Part shown: piece after piece, positions 1 through 7,127 of the stretch
Position numbering within the stretch: the stretch's first letter is position 1
Layout: each line of letters opens with the position of its first letter
Assembly: GCA_028281925.1 (NCBI GenBank)
Contig: JANQIX010000019.1
Location: 1 to 64,000, forward strand
Source: Alphaproteobacteria bacterium
GTDB lineage: Bacteria; Pseudomonadota; Alphaproteobacteria; DSM-16000; Inquilinaceae
Reading direction: 5' to 3'
DNA: 64,000 bases
Translations under genes and position numbers: made by a program
Notes under the pieces: model-generated
Seen by the model: only the letters and a program-made list of their open reading frames with translations
Database searches by the model: none
What the model was told of the DNA's origin: nothing

Positions 1-193
1 CGCCGGATGGGCGGGAAAGGTCCTCCAGGTCGACGACCGGCGGCGTGTAGGCACGCGGCTGGAACTGCTGGTAGGTGTCGAAGATCAGGTCCTGCAGGCG
101 CAAGAACGGCACCGGCGCCGCCGCCTTGAAGGCCACGGCGCCGAACAGGATCAGCAGGGCGACGGCATAGTGCAGCCATCTCGGAATTCGCAT
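1..193 (-). CDS. CHASE2-type sensor protein, N-terminal fragment (probable adenylate/guanylate cyclase)
   Basis: Only the first ~64 codons are present; the gene runs off the left edge. The start is the ATG at 193-191. The peptide has one N-terminal membrane helix (about residues 7-24), then a segment with Arg-Leu-Gln-Asp at about residues 32-35 and Phe-Asp-Thr-Tyr-Gln at about 38-42, followed by a Pro-Pro-Val-Val-Asp-Leu stretch. This matches the opening of extracytoplasmic CHASE2 domains, which are usually followed by further membrane helices and a class III nucleotide cyclase or a kinase. The gene immediately downstream of a FecR-domain gene on the same strand (147 bp gap) fits this, because FecR and CHASE2-cyclase genes are commonly paired. 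The output domain lies outside the window, so 'cyclase' is inference. Confidence 0.55.
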   Translation of the reverse strand, partial: MRIPRWLHYAVALLILFGAVAFKAAAPVPFLRLQDLIFDTYQQFQPRAYTPPVVDLEDLSRPSG

Positions 194-340
194 GGTGCCG
201 ACCCTGCCGCCCTTTCGCGCCCCCGTCAGGCCGGGCAGCCCACCATCACGGTCGGCGCCGGCCTGTGCAGTCTACGGGGTCAGCCGCACCAATCCCATGC
301 CCTGAACGCCAACGGCACTGAAGGGCGGGCCGGACTGATC

Positions 341-1066
341 TCAGTCGTCGTTGGTGCTGGAACCGCCACTAGGGGCACCGGCGCCTGTGGAGTTGTCGGC
401 ATCATTGCCTTCCGAGCCCGTCCTCGGGAAGTCGGACTCGTCGCTCCGGAACAGGGTTCCGCGCGCCCAGCCGGGCAGCGGTGGGGCGCCGGAGATCTGC
501 GGCGTGGAATTGGCGGTCGGAACCATGGCCATCCTGCCGACGGGCACCTGCGTGACGGTGTCCACATCCCGCGGTCGGATCCAGGCCTCACCGATCAGCA
601 CGATCAGCCGCGTTGCCCCCGTGAGGGCCGCGACCAGCACGGTTACGTCCGTTCCGCGCAACCCGATGACGGCCGTCGGCGTTTCGATGATGTAGGCATC
701 GCTCGGCATCTGTCCGCTGATGAAACGCATGCCACCGACGGAAATGCGGCTGACGACGTCGCCGTTGCCCGACGAGGGATCGAATAGAAACTGGTCCAGC
801 ACCACCTCGCTCTGCGGCCCGACGGTGATGACCGTATCGTCGATCATGTCCAGTCGTGCGGCGCCCCCGCTGTCGGTCGCGATCTGATCGAGGGTGAACA
901 CCGCGTCATCCTCGCCAAGGTTGACGCGCGCGCCCCCGGCCGGCGTGCGGAAAGATTGCGTCTGCACCTGCGATGTGGCGCCGATGGGCTGCGCAGAAGC
1001 GAATGTCGATGGAAGGATCGCGCCGACGCACAGGGACAAACCGATAACGGCCAGACGGTAACGCAA
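341..1066 (-). CDS. FecR-domain secreted/periplasmic protein
   Basis: A 241-residue protein if started at the TTG at 1066, which is preceded by a strong GAGGAGG ribosome site. Upstream starts (frame open to 1231) would add a hydrophilic leader in front of the signal peptide and are less likely. Residues ~1-25 form a Sec-type signal ending Ser-Ala-Gln. The body has the FecR-domain features: a polar region rich in Gly/Asp, a Thr-Val-Gly-Pro-Gln-Ser strand, a Gly-Gly-Met-Arg-Phe-Ile-Ser-Gly segment and a Thr-Pro-Thr-Ala-Val-Ile-Gly-Leu-Arg-Gly-Thr core near residue 145. The tail is Gly/Ser/Asp-rich and probably disordered. Proteins of this type in alphaproteobacteria often sit next to CHASE2 cyclases, as here. 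No iron-uptake genes are nearby, so a role in siderophore signalling is not implied. Confidence 0.8.
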   Translation of the reverse strand: MRYRLAVIGLSLCVGAILPSTFASAQPIGATSQVQTQSFRTPAGGARVNLGEDDAVFTLDQIATDSGGAARLDMIDDTVITVGPQSEVVLDQFLFDPSSGNGDVVSRISVGGMRFISGQMPSDAYIIETPTAVIGLRGTDVTVLVAALTGATRLIVLIGEAWIRPRDVDTVTQVPVGRMAMVPTANSTPQISGAPPLPGWARGTLFRSDESDFPRTGSEGNDADNSTGAGAPSGGSSTNDD

Positions 1067-1355
1067 CTGCTCGCCTCCTCTTTCTTGCTCAAGGGCCGGT
1101 CGCACCCTTGCGGGCACGGCTCCGGCCAAATCGTCCGCGCGCCAGGGGCACGCCGGACAAGCGGGGGCCGCTTTGTGCGGCGTTCGCCCTAAGACAGTGA
1201 TCGTGATCATGGGCATACGGAACGGCGGCACTAGGGCATCGCACGCCTTGACGGCCCAAGTCCGGACGTTCTTTCGACAAATATGCGAACAATTCGACGA
1301 GGTCGAGAGGGTTCGTTAACCTTTTGTCTATAAGATACCGAGGGCCGTGTTGCCG

Positions 1356-2543
1356 CTATTCGGCCGTCGCTGCTGCTGGCCGCCGGCTCCGCGTCAGCAG
1401 TGCCAGCACCAAGGCGAGCGCCGGATAGACCGCCGACAGGCGGTAAAGCTGCTCGAAACTCAGGATCTCTCTCATCGCCCCGAGCGCAAAGGATCCGACG
1501 CCGACGCCCACCATCAGAGCGGCGATCATCAGAGACGACACCAGCGCGACATGGCTCGGGAAGCGCTGTGAGACCAGGGCGATGGTAAGCGGAAAGAAGG
1601 CGGAGCAGGCAAGACCCGCAAATGCGAACAAGCCGACGCCGGCCGTTGCCGTGTTCGCGAAAGGCAAGAGTTGGAACGCGATGATCATCAGCACCGGCAG
1701 GGCGAACCACACGGGCGCAGCCGGCAGCCGCACCAGCAGGGCGGAGACGGTAAGGCGTCCCGCCACCATGGCGCCCCAGAAGACGGATAGCGCCAGGCCT
1801 GCAATCCCGGGGTCGAGCTGCTTTCCGTCGCGCAGATAGATGACCGCCCAGTTGGCGAAGGTGCCTTCGGCAAAGGCATAGAGCACGGCGACACCGATGA
1901 AGATCCACAGAACCGGCGCCTTCAGCACTCCGGCCGGTTCGGCGTTGCCGCCTTCGGGTGCAGTATCGCGGGGCAACGGGACCAGCGTGCCGGCAAGCGC
2001 CAGCAGCAGCGCGATGGCCAGCAGCAGCACCGGGAACCCGAGCCACTGGTCCGATGCGACCAAAGCTCCCGCGATCAGTGGGCCGGTGGCAAGGCCGAAG
2101 CCGAAGACGGTGTGCACGGCCACGACGGCCGCGTCGCCCTTGGCCGGAAACAGCAGCCGCGGATAGGCGTTCAGCGGCGCACCGAACAGCCCGAAGCCCA
2201 GGCCGAGGCCGGAGGTGCCGACCAGAACCCAGGCGAAGGCGGCCCCCGGCCCGGCAAGCCCGCTTGCCAGCAGAGCGGCCTGTGACAGGCCGTTGGCCAC
2301 CATCGCCAGCACAAGGAGGCGGCGCAGGCCCAGACGTCGGGCCAGCGCCCCGCCGATGACCGCACCGACGGCAGCCAGCGCGACCTGTGGCAGGAAGATC
2401 GTGCCGTACTGCGCATCGGTCAGCCCCAGCGTCGCCTTCAGAACGTCGCTGAGCGCGGGGAAGCTGACCAGCGTCAGGCCCTGCAGGAACCCGGCGGCAT
2501 AGACCAGGCCCGTTGCGGGCAGGCGGCGCGTCTGTTGTTCCAT
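1356..2543 (-). CDS. Major facilitator superfamily transporter
   Basis: A 395-residue integral membrane protein with about 12 hydrophobic helices, the length expected for MFS_1 carriers. The loop between helices 2 and 3 carries Gly-Ala-Leu-Ala-Arg-Arg-Leu-Gly-Leu-Arg-Arg (near residue 70), a variant of the MFS signature. A polar central loop (about residues 185-200, rich in Pro, Glu and Gly) separates the two six-helix halves. The ATG at 2543 is chosen because GAAAGG lies ~10 bp upstream; a GTG at 2567 would add eight residues. Substrate is unknown. The gene stands alone: 289 bp of non-coding sequence separates it from the FecR gene and 180 bp from the TPR gene. Confidence 0.85.
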   Translation of the reverse strand: MEQQTRRLPATGLVYAAGFLQGLTLVSFPALSDVLKATLGLTDAQYGTIFLPQVALAAVGAVIGGALARRLGLRRLLVLAMVANGLSQAALLASGLAGPGAAFAWVLVGTSGLGLGFGLFGAPLNAYPRLLFPAKGDAAVVAVHTVFGFGLATGPLIAGALVASDQWLGFPVLLLAIALLLALAGTLVPLPRDTAPEGGNAEPAGVLKAPVLWIFIGVAVLYAFAEGTFANWAVIYLRDGKQLDPGIAGLALSVFWGAMVAGRLTVSALLVRLPAAPVWFALPVLMIIAFQLLPFANTATAGVGLFAFAGLACSAFFPLTIALVSQRFPSHVALVSSLMIAALMVGVGVGSFALGAMREILSFEQLYRLSAVYPALALVLALLTRSRRPAAATAE

Positions 2544-2723
2544 CACCCGGGTACCTTTCGGGATCACAGTGATACGGTGACGATACGGCAGCGCCCTCAG
2601 ACCTGCATCGTGTTGCGGCTGCGGCAGTTTGGCCGGCTCGGCGGGCCGCCAGAGGGCGTCGCCGCTTTCGATGCGCGCGCCGCCTGGCCCGTTACAAGGG
2701 CGTGCGCCGAGTACCGCTTTCCG

Positions 2724-4040
2724 TCAGTGGACCCTGGCGCGGTGCAGGAACTGACGGTTCACCGGACTGTGCGGCTTCAGGGCCAGCCGCTCGTTGGCGA
2801 GCGCTTCCGCCATGTCGGAAAGGCCGCCGCGCAGGGTCGCCTCGGTCAGCGTCCAGTCGATCACGTCGCGCTGGGCGTGGCTGCCGCCGAAGCGGTTGGC
2901 GATGTGGCGCGCCGGGTGCAGCCGCATGGCGCAGGCGGCATAGTCGCCGCGCCAGAAGGCCGCGAACCCGTCGACCAAGGGCAGGCCCGCCGTGCGCGCC
3001 CAGTGCGCGATGTCGGTGCTGCCCGCCGCGGTTTCGCTCAAGGCCGCGCGGACGCGCTCCACCTCCGTATCGCGTCCGGCACCGAGATAGGCCATCACCG
3101 CATGCCAGTCGTTGAACGGGTACGACTTGCCGTCGGCATGCTGGTCCCAGGTCTCAGACAGTTCCGTCCAGCGCTCGCCGACCCCATGGCCGGCCAGGTG
3201 CAGGCGCCAGAGCAGGGCGGAGGCGTCGACCAGGTCCAGCACCACTGCGCTCTTCTCGCTGCGGATCGGGCCGTCATAGAGCGCCAGCACCTGGTCCGCC
3301 TCGCCCAGGTCCAGATGATAGAGCGCGCGGTGCCACCAGTTGTGCACCTTGAAGAAGTTGTCGTCGCCCGACCAGTGCGGCTCGCGGGCGATCATCCAGC
3401 CGATGCCGTCCTGCGCGCGCCCCTGCATCTCCATCACATGGGCGACAGCGTGATGGGCCCAGCAGTCCAGCGGCTGGAGGTCGATGGCCTGGCGCCCGGC
3501 ATCTTCGGCACGTGCGTAGTCGCCCATCTCCTCCAACCCGAAGGCCTGCATGCCCAGCACGATGGGGTAGCCGGGTACATCAGCCGACCATTTCGGCAGG
3601 GCGCGGGCGATGCGGTCGCGCAGGTCGCGGGCATTGGCGCGGTAGAAGTCCATCAGATGTCCGCACTGGAGCGCCAGAATGTCATGCGGGAACCCGATAT
3701 TGTGCAGGTCCAGCATGGTGGCCGCAGCATCCCAGTTGCCGGCCAGCAGGTGGTTCAGTGCCGCAATATGCGACGCTTCCCGCTCGTCGGTCTTCAGCGT
3801 GCGCGCATGGTCGACGATCGACTTGGCCTCGGCCGTCGCTTCCGGCTCGGTCGCCAACGCCATCAGATGCGCCTTGGCGAGATAGGCCATGGTGAAGTCG
3901 GGCGCCGCCGCAATCGCCTTGTCCAATGCCTCCAGAGGGTCGCCGCGGTAGATGTTGAACCGCTCAATGCCCAGGTCGTAGTGCCGCACGGCTTCGGGTG
4001 TGGCGCCGGAGACGGGGTTTCCTTGACGATCGGCGACCAT
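2724..4040 (-). CDS. Tetratricopeptide repeat protein 38 (TTC38) family protein
   Basis: A 438-residue soluble protein with no signal peptide or membrane helix, starting at an ATG with GGGAG ~10 bp upstream. Helical repeats typical of TPRs run through the chain, and the composition (many Trp, His and Ala) and motifs such as His-Asn-Trp-Trp-His-Arg-Ala near residue 232 and Asn-Arg-Phe-Gly-Gly-Ser-His-Ala-Gln-Arg-Asp near residue 387 match the TTC38 family shared by bacteria and eukaryotes. The biochemical role of the family is not established. The gene is not obviously in an operon: the next gene upstream on the same strand starts 213 bp away, across a gap with a tandem repeat and a hairpin. 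Confidence 0.8.
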   Translation of the reverse strand: MVADRQGNPVSGATPEAVRHYDLGIERFNIYRGDPLEALDKAIAAAPDFTMAYLAKAHLMALATEPEATAEAKSIVDHARTLKTDEREASHIAALNHLLAGNWDAAATMLDLHNIGFPHDILALQCGHLMDFYRANARDLRDRIARALPKWSADVPGYPIVLGMQAFGLEEMGDYARAEDAGRQAIDLQPLDCWAHHAVAHVMEMQGRAQDGIGWMIAREPHWSGDDNFFKVHNWWHRALYHLDLGEADQVLALYDGPIRSEKSAVVLDLVDASALLWRLHLAGHGVGERWTELSETWDQHADGKSYPFNDWHAVMAYLGAGRDTEVERVRAALSETAAGSTDIAHWARTAGLPLVDGFAAFWRGDYAACAMRLHPARHIANRFGGSHAQRDVIDWTLTEATLRGGLSDMAEALANERLALKPHSPVNRQFLHRARVH

Positions 4041-4142
4041 TTCTGCTGGCTCCCTTTGCTGTCGAACCGGGGCGGGCGAGCCGGCTCGTCGACAATGCCG
4101 TGGGGAGTCTAACAGACGATGTCATCGGTGCCAGAGAACAGA

Positions 4143-4175
4143 TGGCACGCAGATTCACGTGGCACGCAGATTCAC
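4143..4175. repeat. 17-bp tandem direct duplication
   Basis: The unit tggcacgcagattcacg is followed at once by a second copy that differs only at its last base (a for g). It lies in the gap between the genes at 2724-4040 and 4254-5099, just beside a perfect hairpin. It is probably a local slippage duplication; nothing in the sequence shows a function. Confidence 0.75.
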
Positions 4176-4186
4176 AATGGAGGTGC

Positions 4187-4212
4187 GGTGGGCACGTTTG
4201 CACGTGCCCACC
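4187..4212 (-). terminator. Perfect 11-bp stem-loop downstream of the 4254-5099 gene
   Basis: ggtgggcacgt (4187-4197) and acgtgcccacc (4202-4212) are exact reverse complements around a 4-base loop. The hairpin lies ~40 bp beyond the stop codon of the minus-strand gene ending at 4254, a reasonable place for a terminator. No T-tract follows on the minus strand, so it may act as an mRNA 3'-end stabiliser or a protein-binding palindrome instead. Confidence 0.45.
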
Positions 4213-4253
4213 CATTGAGCCTTGCTTTGAATGGCTGCAGAGGACCGATCCGG

Positions 4254-5099
4254 TCAGAGCATGCCGAGCTTGTCCTTGAGCACCATGTAGCCGCCCGGCT
4301 CCCGCAGGAAGGCCTTCACCTTCTCGGTGGGTACGAAACCAGTTGAGAGGGTGTGGTTCATCAGCTCTTGCGCCATGCGGCAGGCCGGGCCATAGCCGCC
4401 GCCGTGGATCCGGCCGATCGCCAGTTCTTGATAGGCGCGCCAATGGACCTCGCAGGCGACCCGATTGACGATCTCTTTCAACAGCACCGACGCGCCGGCG
4501 GCACCCAGGGAAACTGCGATCGAGACGGCATTCGACGCAATCGTGTTCGGGATGGCGGCGGCCGCGATCTTGCCGCCGCGCACCGTGGCCTTGGCGGTCT
4601 TCACCTTGATCATGTCGACCACGAGCCCCTGCAGATACTTGCTCTGCTTCACGGTCTGGGCGATCACGCCGAGACGGGTCAGATGGGCGAGGGTGGACGC
4701 TTCCGAAGCGCCGTGCTTGGCCAGGCCGAAGGCGTCGACACCGGCCATGCCGAAGCCGACGACGTCCAGGCCGGCCTGGATGCCCGTCCCGGCGAAGCTG
4801 TAGAGCGCGCCGCCGATCTTCTTGGCCCGCCGGACCCGCTGGTAGTGCTCCACATTTGGCGACGGCCCGTCACCCAGCCCATGCAGCAGCAGGTGCGGGT
4901 TGGGGATCACCGCGTCTCTCTTGGCGGCATCCATGATCTCTTTCATGGTCATGCCGGCTTCGAGCAGCAGCGTGACCGGGAAGCCCGTTGCCTCCTCCAG
5001 CGCGGTGGCGGCTTCGCTCAGGCCGATCGCCGCGATTTCAGGGGCCAGTTCCTGACCGAGTTCGACGGCCTTGGGCTTGTGCCTAGATATGAATGACAT
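4254..5099 (-). CDS. Unrecognised protein with hydrophobic helical segments
   Basis: A 281-residue protein I do not recognise. The ATG at 5099 has AGGAG eight bases upstream, which decides the start over an in-frame ATG 36 bp earlier. The N-terminus is basic, followed by an alanine/glutamate-rich helix. Two long Gly/Ala-rich hydrophobic stretches (about residues 95-127 and 185-213) could be membrane-inserting or buried helices, with Lys-rich segments between them. No signal peptide, catalytic motif or metal site is obvious. It stands alone, flanked by a hairpin on its 3' side and a ~460 bp AT-richer leader, which fits a separately regulated or acquired gene. An effector, toxin or membrane-associated role is possible, but this is only inference from amphipathic character. 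Confidence 0.7.
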   Translation of the reverse strand: MSFISRHKPKAVELGQELAPEIAAIGLSEAATALEEATGFPVTLLLEAGMTMKEIMDAAKRDAVIPNPHLLLHGLGDGPSPNVEHYQRVRRAKKIGGALYSFAGTGIQAGLDVVGFGMAGVDAFGLAKHGASEASTLAHLTRLGVIAQTVKQSKYLQGLVVDMIKVKTAKATVRGGKIAAAAIPNTIASNAVSIAVSLGAAGASVLLKEIVNRVACEVHWRAYQELAIGRIHGGGYGPACRMAQELMNHTLSTGFVPTEKVKAFLREPGGYMVLKDKLGML

Positions 5100-5560
5100 G
5101 GTTCGGTCTCCTGTTCGTATCGAATGTTGCGGCATTGTGCGGACGGATCGCCGCCGGACTCGCGGATCTGTCCAACGCGCTTCGCGGCAACTGCGGACCG
5201 CGAACCGGGAAATTTCTCAAGCCATCTTTGGTTTTTGTTTCTGATAAGAAAAAATTACCCGAATTAACGAATCTGTTCGAATCAACACGCATTCACGAAA
5301 CAGCGAGTCGCGGCTGCCCTTTGTGGCCTTCGATTATTGCGGCGTTGTCGACTGGGATGAGCTGATGCTCAGGGCGCGGTCGCAGGTTCGTGATCAGGAT
5401 TACCCGCGAGCAGCAAGAATCGAACCGTCATAGGCAGTGGCGCGCGGCTTTGGTGGCTCGTCCACACAGGCGGCAGACGGGTCAGCATCCGCCAGGTGCG
5501 ATCAGGCAGATAGTTGGAGGATTGTCGGCGAGGGACGGGCGGTCGCCGTTTGGTCGGCAG
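5100..5560. promoter_or_regulatory. Non-coding gap with an AT-rich block, likely promoter region of the 4254-5099 gene
   Basis: This 461 bp gap is upstream of the 4254-5099 gene and downstream of the XRE-cupin gene; both genes are on the minus strand. The part at about 5210-5290 is markedly AT-rich for this genome and includes an imperfect palindrome (tttttgtttc, a 6-base spacer, then gaaaaaatta at about 5232-5257). That is where a promoter and operator for the minus-strand gene would be expected. A weak open frame of ~90 codons on the plus strand has no convincing ribosome site and is not called. Confidence 0.3.
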
Positions 5561-6217
5561 CTATGGGGCCGTGACCCACAGGATCGTTGCGTCTTCTTCG
5601 CTCACGGAGATGACGGCGTGGCCCATACCGCTGTCGTAATAGACGGAATCGCCGACATTGAGCACCACGGGCTCATAGAACTCCGTATAGAGCTCGACCG
5701 CACCATCGAGCACCAGCAGGAACTCCTCGCCGTCGTGGCGCACCCAGTCGGGAAAATCGGCGAAACTGCGGGCATGCACCCGGGTCTTGAAGGGGATCAT
5801 CTTCTTGCGGGACAGCTCGGTCGACAACAGCTCATGCTCGTATGTGGCTGTCGGATAGGGCTGCCCGGCATCCTTGCGCGTCAGCGTGCGCCGGCCGGAC
5901 GAGCGCGGCTGAGTGGACGGCGTGAACAGCTGCGGCACGTCGATCGAAAGACCGGCGGCCAGTTTCTGCACCGCTTCGAAGGTCGGGGACATCTGGTCGT
6001 TCTCGATCTTCGAGATCGTCGACTTGGCAAGGCCGGTCCTGCGGCTGACCTCGTCCAGCGTCCATTTCCGCTCGCGTCGGATATCGCGGATCCGCTGCCC
6101 GAGTTGGAGCGGCTGCAGCGCAGGCGACGACAGGCCTTGTGCGGCCATCAAGACGGGCGGCGTTGATGGTTTTTCGTGTTTCACGCCGTTCCCTCCCAAT
6201 TCCGGTTCGCGGGCCAT
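5561..6217 (-). CDS. XRE-family transcriptional regulator with C-terminal cupin sensor domain
   Basis: A 218-residue regulator. Residues ~40-95 form a helix-turn-helix of the XRE/HTH_3 type (Leu-Asp-Glu-Val-Ser-Arg-Arg-Thr-Gly-Leu-Ala-Lys-Ser-Thr-Ile-Ser-Lys-Ile-Glu-Asn). Residues ~145-215 form a cupin_2 barrel (Asp-Gly-Glu-Glu-Phe-Leu-Leu-Val-Leu-Asp-Gly, then Gly-Asp-Ser-Val-Tyr-Tyr-Asp-Ser-Gly-Met-Gly-His). Such repressors bind a small ligand in the cupin and control neighbouring metabolic or transport genes, often including their own. A TTTC-N6-GAAA dyad ~20 bp upstream of its start could be its operator. The ligand cannot be named from sequence. Confidence 0.88.
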   Translation of the reverse strand: MAREPELGGNGVKHEKPSTPPVLMAAQGLSSPALQPLQLGQRIRDIRRERKWTLDEVSRRTGLAKSTISKIENDQMSPTFEAVQKLAAGLSIDVPQLFTPSTQPRSSGRRTLTRKDAGQPYPTATYEHELLSTELSRKKMIPFKTRVHARSFADFPDWVRHDGEEFLLVLDGAVELYTEFYEPVVLNVGDSVYYDSGMGHAVISVSEEDATILWVTAP

Positions 6218-6237
6218 GTTCCGCTGCGTATCTTGAG

Positions 6238-6251
6238 TTTCCTTTACGAAA
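6238..6251. promoter_or_regulatory. Candidate operator (TTTC-N6-GAAA dyad) upstream of the XRE-cupin gene
   Basis: tttcctttacgaaa sits ~20 bp upstream of the start of the divergent XRE-cupin gene (6217) and ~165 bp upstream of the secreted-protein gene (6417). Short TTTC/GAAA half-sites of this kind are common for XRE repressors, so autoregulation is plausible. The dyad is short and could arise by chance. Confidence 0.3.
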
Positions 6252-6416
6252 AAGACGATATGGCGGAGAAGCCGGTCATTTCAAGCGCCGGCTCTGCTGT
6301 TGCCTGTCGCCGGCAGGAGCCACAGAGGGTTACATGACAAGCGCGCGCTCGCTTGCGGGGGGCGGATAGCGTACCTTCAGTCGCATCTCTGGTCGTCGCC
6401 ATCAAGGAATCCACCG

Positions 6417-6956
6417 ATGACCACCACATCGTCCGTGCTCTTCCGTTGGTGTTCCGCTGCGCTGACGCGCGGCCTTTGTCTGCTGGCGATCGCCTCGGTG
6501 GCGCTGGCGACCTCTATGAACGCCATGGCGCAGGACGAATTTGAGGAACTGGTGCCCGTCACCCCCATGCTCGGCCTTTGGCAGCACGGGGAGGCAGAGG
6601 CGATCGAGATCGCCGAGGACCGGCACTGGCGCATCCAGGGCGGACAGCGTGTCGAGACATCGGAAGCCGCCTGCCCCATCAGCTTCGAGTATCTGGGCTA
6701 TCTGCGATCGGGAGACGACATCCTGTTCCCCTTTGACGCCAACGGCACGACCGACGCGCAAGGCAAGCCATTGGCCGCCCGTCTGCGTGCAATGCTGGGA
6801 GCGGGGCCCTATCTCACGCTCACGTCCGCCTGCTGCTGCGCGGGCGACATCAATCGCGGTGCACAGTTGATCCAGATCGACGAAGCGAATCTCGTTGGCG
6901 TCTTCTGGCGAGAGGGTGTCTTCGACCTGCAGACCTACACGGCCGCGGCGCCATAG
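6417..6956 (+). CDS. Secreted protein of unknown function
   Basis: A 179-residue protein starting at an ATG with AAGGA at a good distance (the frame is open further upstream but lacks a ribosome site). Residues ~1-38 form a long signal peptide ending Ala-Met-Ala-Gln-Asp. The mature part is small and contains a Cys cluster (Ser-Ala-Cys-Cys-Cys-Ala-Gly-Asp near residue 140) plus a further Cys near residue 83, so disulfides or metal binding are possible. No family is recognised. It is transcribed away from the XRE-cupin regulator with a 199 bp divergent gap and could be its target. Confidence 0.7.
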   Translation: MTTTSSVLFRWCSAALTRGLCLLAIASVALATSMNAMAQDEFEELVPVTPMLGLWQHGEAEAIEIAEDRHWRIQGGQRVETSEAACPISFEYLGYLRSGDDILFPFDANGTTDAQGKPLAARLRAMLGAGPYLTLTSACCCAGDINRGAQLIQIDEANLVGVFWREGVFDLQTYTAAAP

Positions 6957-7127
6957 CGACCTCGTATAGAACCTCCGGAACGGATTGGATCCGGGGCACA
7001 GGTGATCGGCTGACGGCTGCCTGCCACATCCCGCCGCAGCTTTGATGCGAATGCCGGCTTGCATCTGAAACCGAAGAGACGTCACCCTCTCGACTGCAGG
7101 GGTCGGCCAAGGTGATGAAGGGTCGGG

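Noticed and set aside
5268..5290. ttcgaat T-loop-like sequence suggesting a tRNA
   Set aside because: No matching acceptor, D or anticodon stems could be built around it. A second gaatcgaacc-like site at about 5416-5426 fails on the minus strand for the same reason.
5093..5365. Possible 90-residue small protein on the plus strand
   Set aside because: No ribosome site, overlaps the promoter region of the minus-strand gene, and composition is not protein-like beyond chance.
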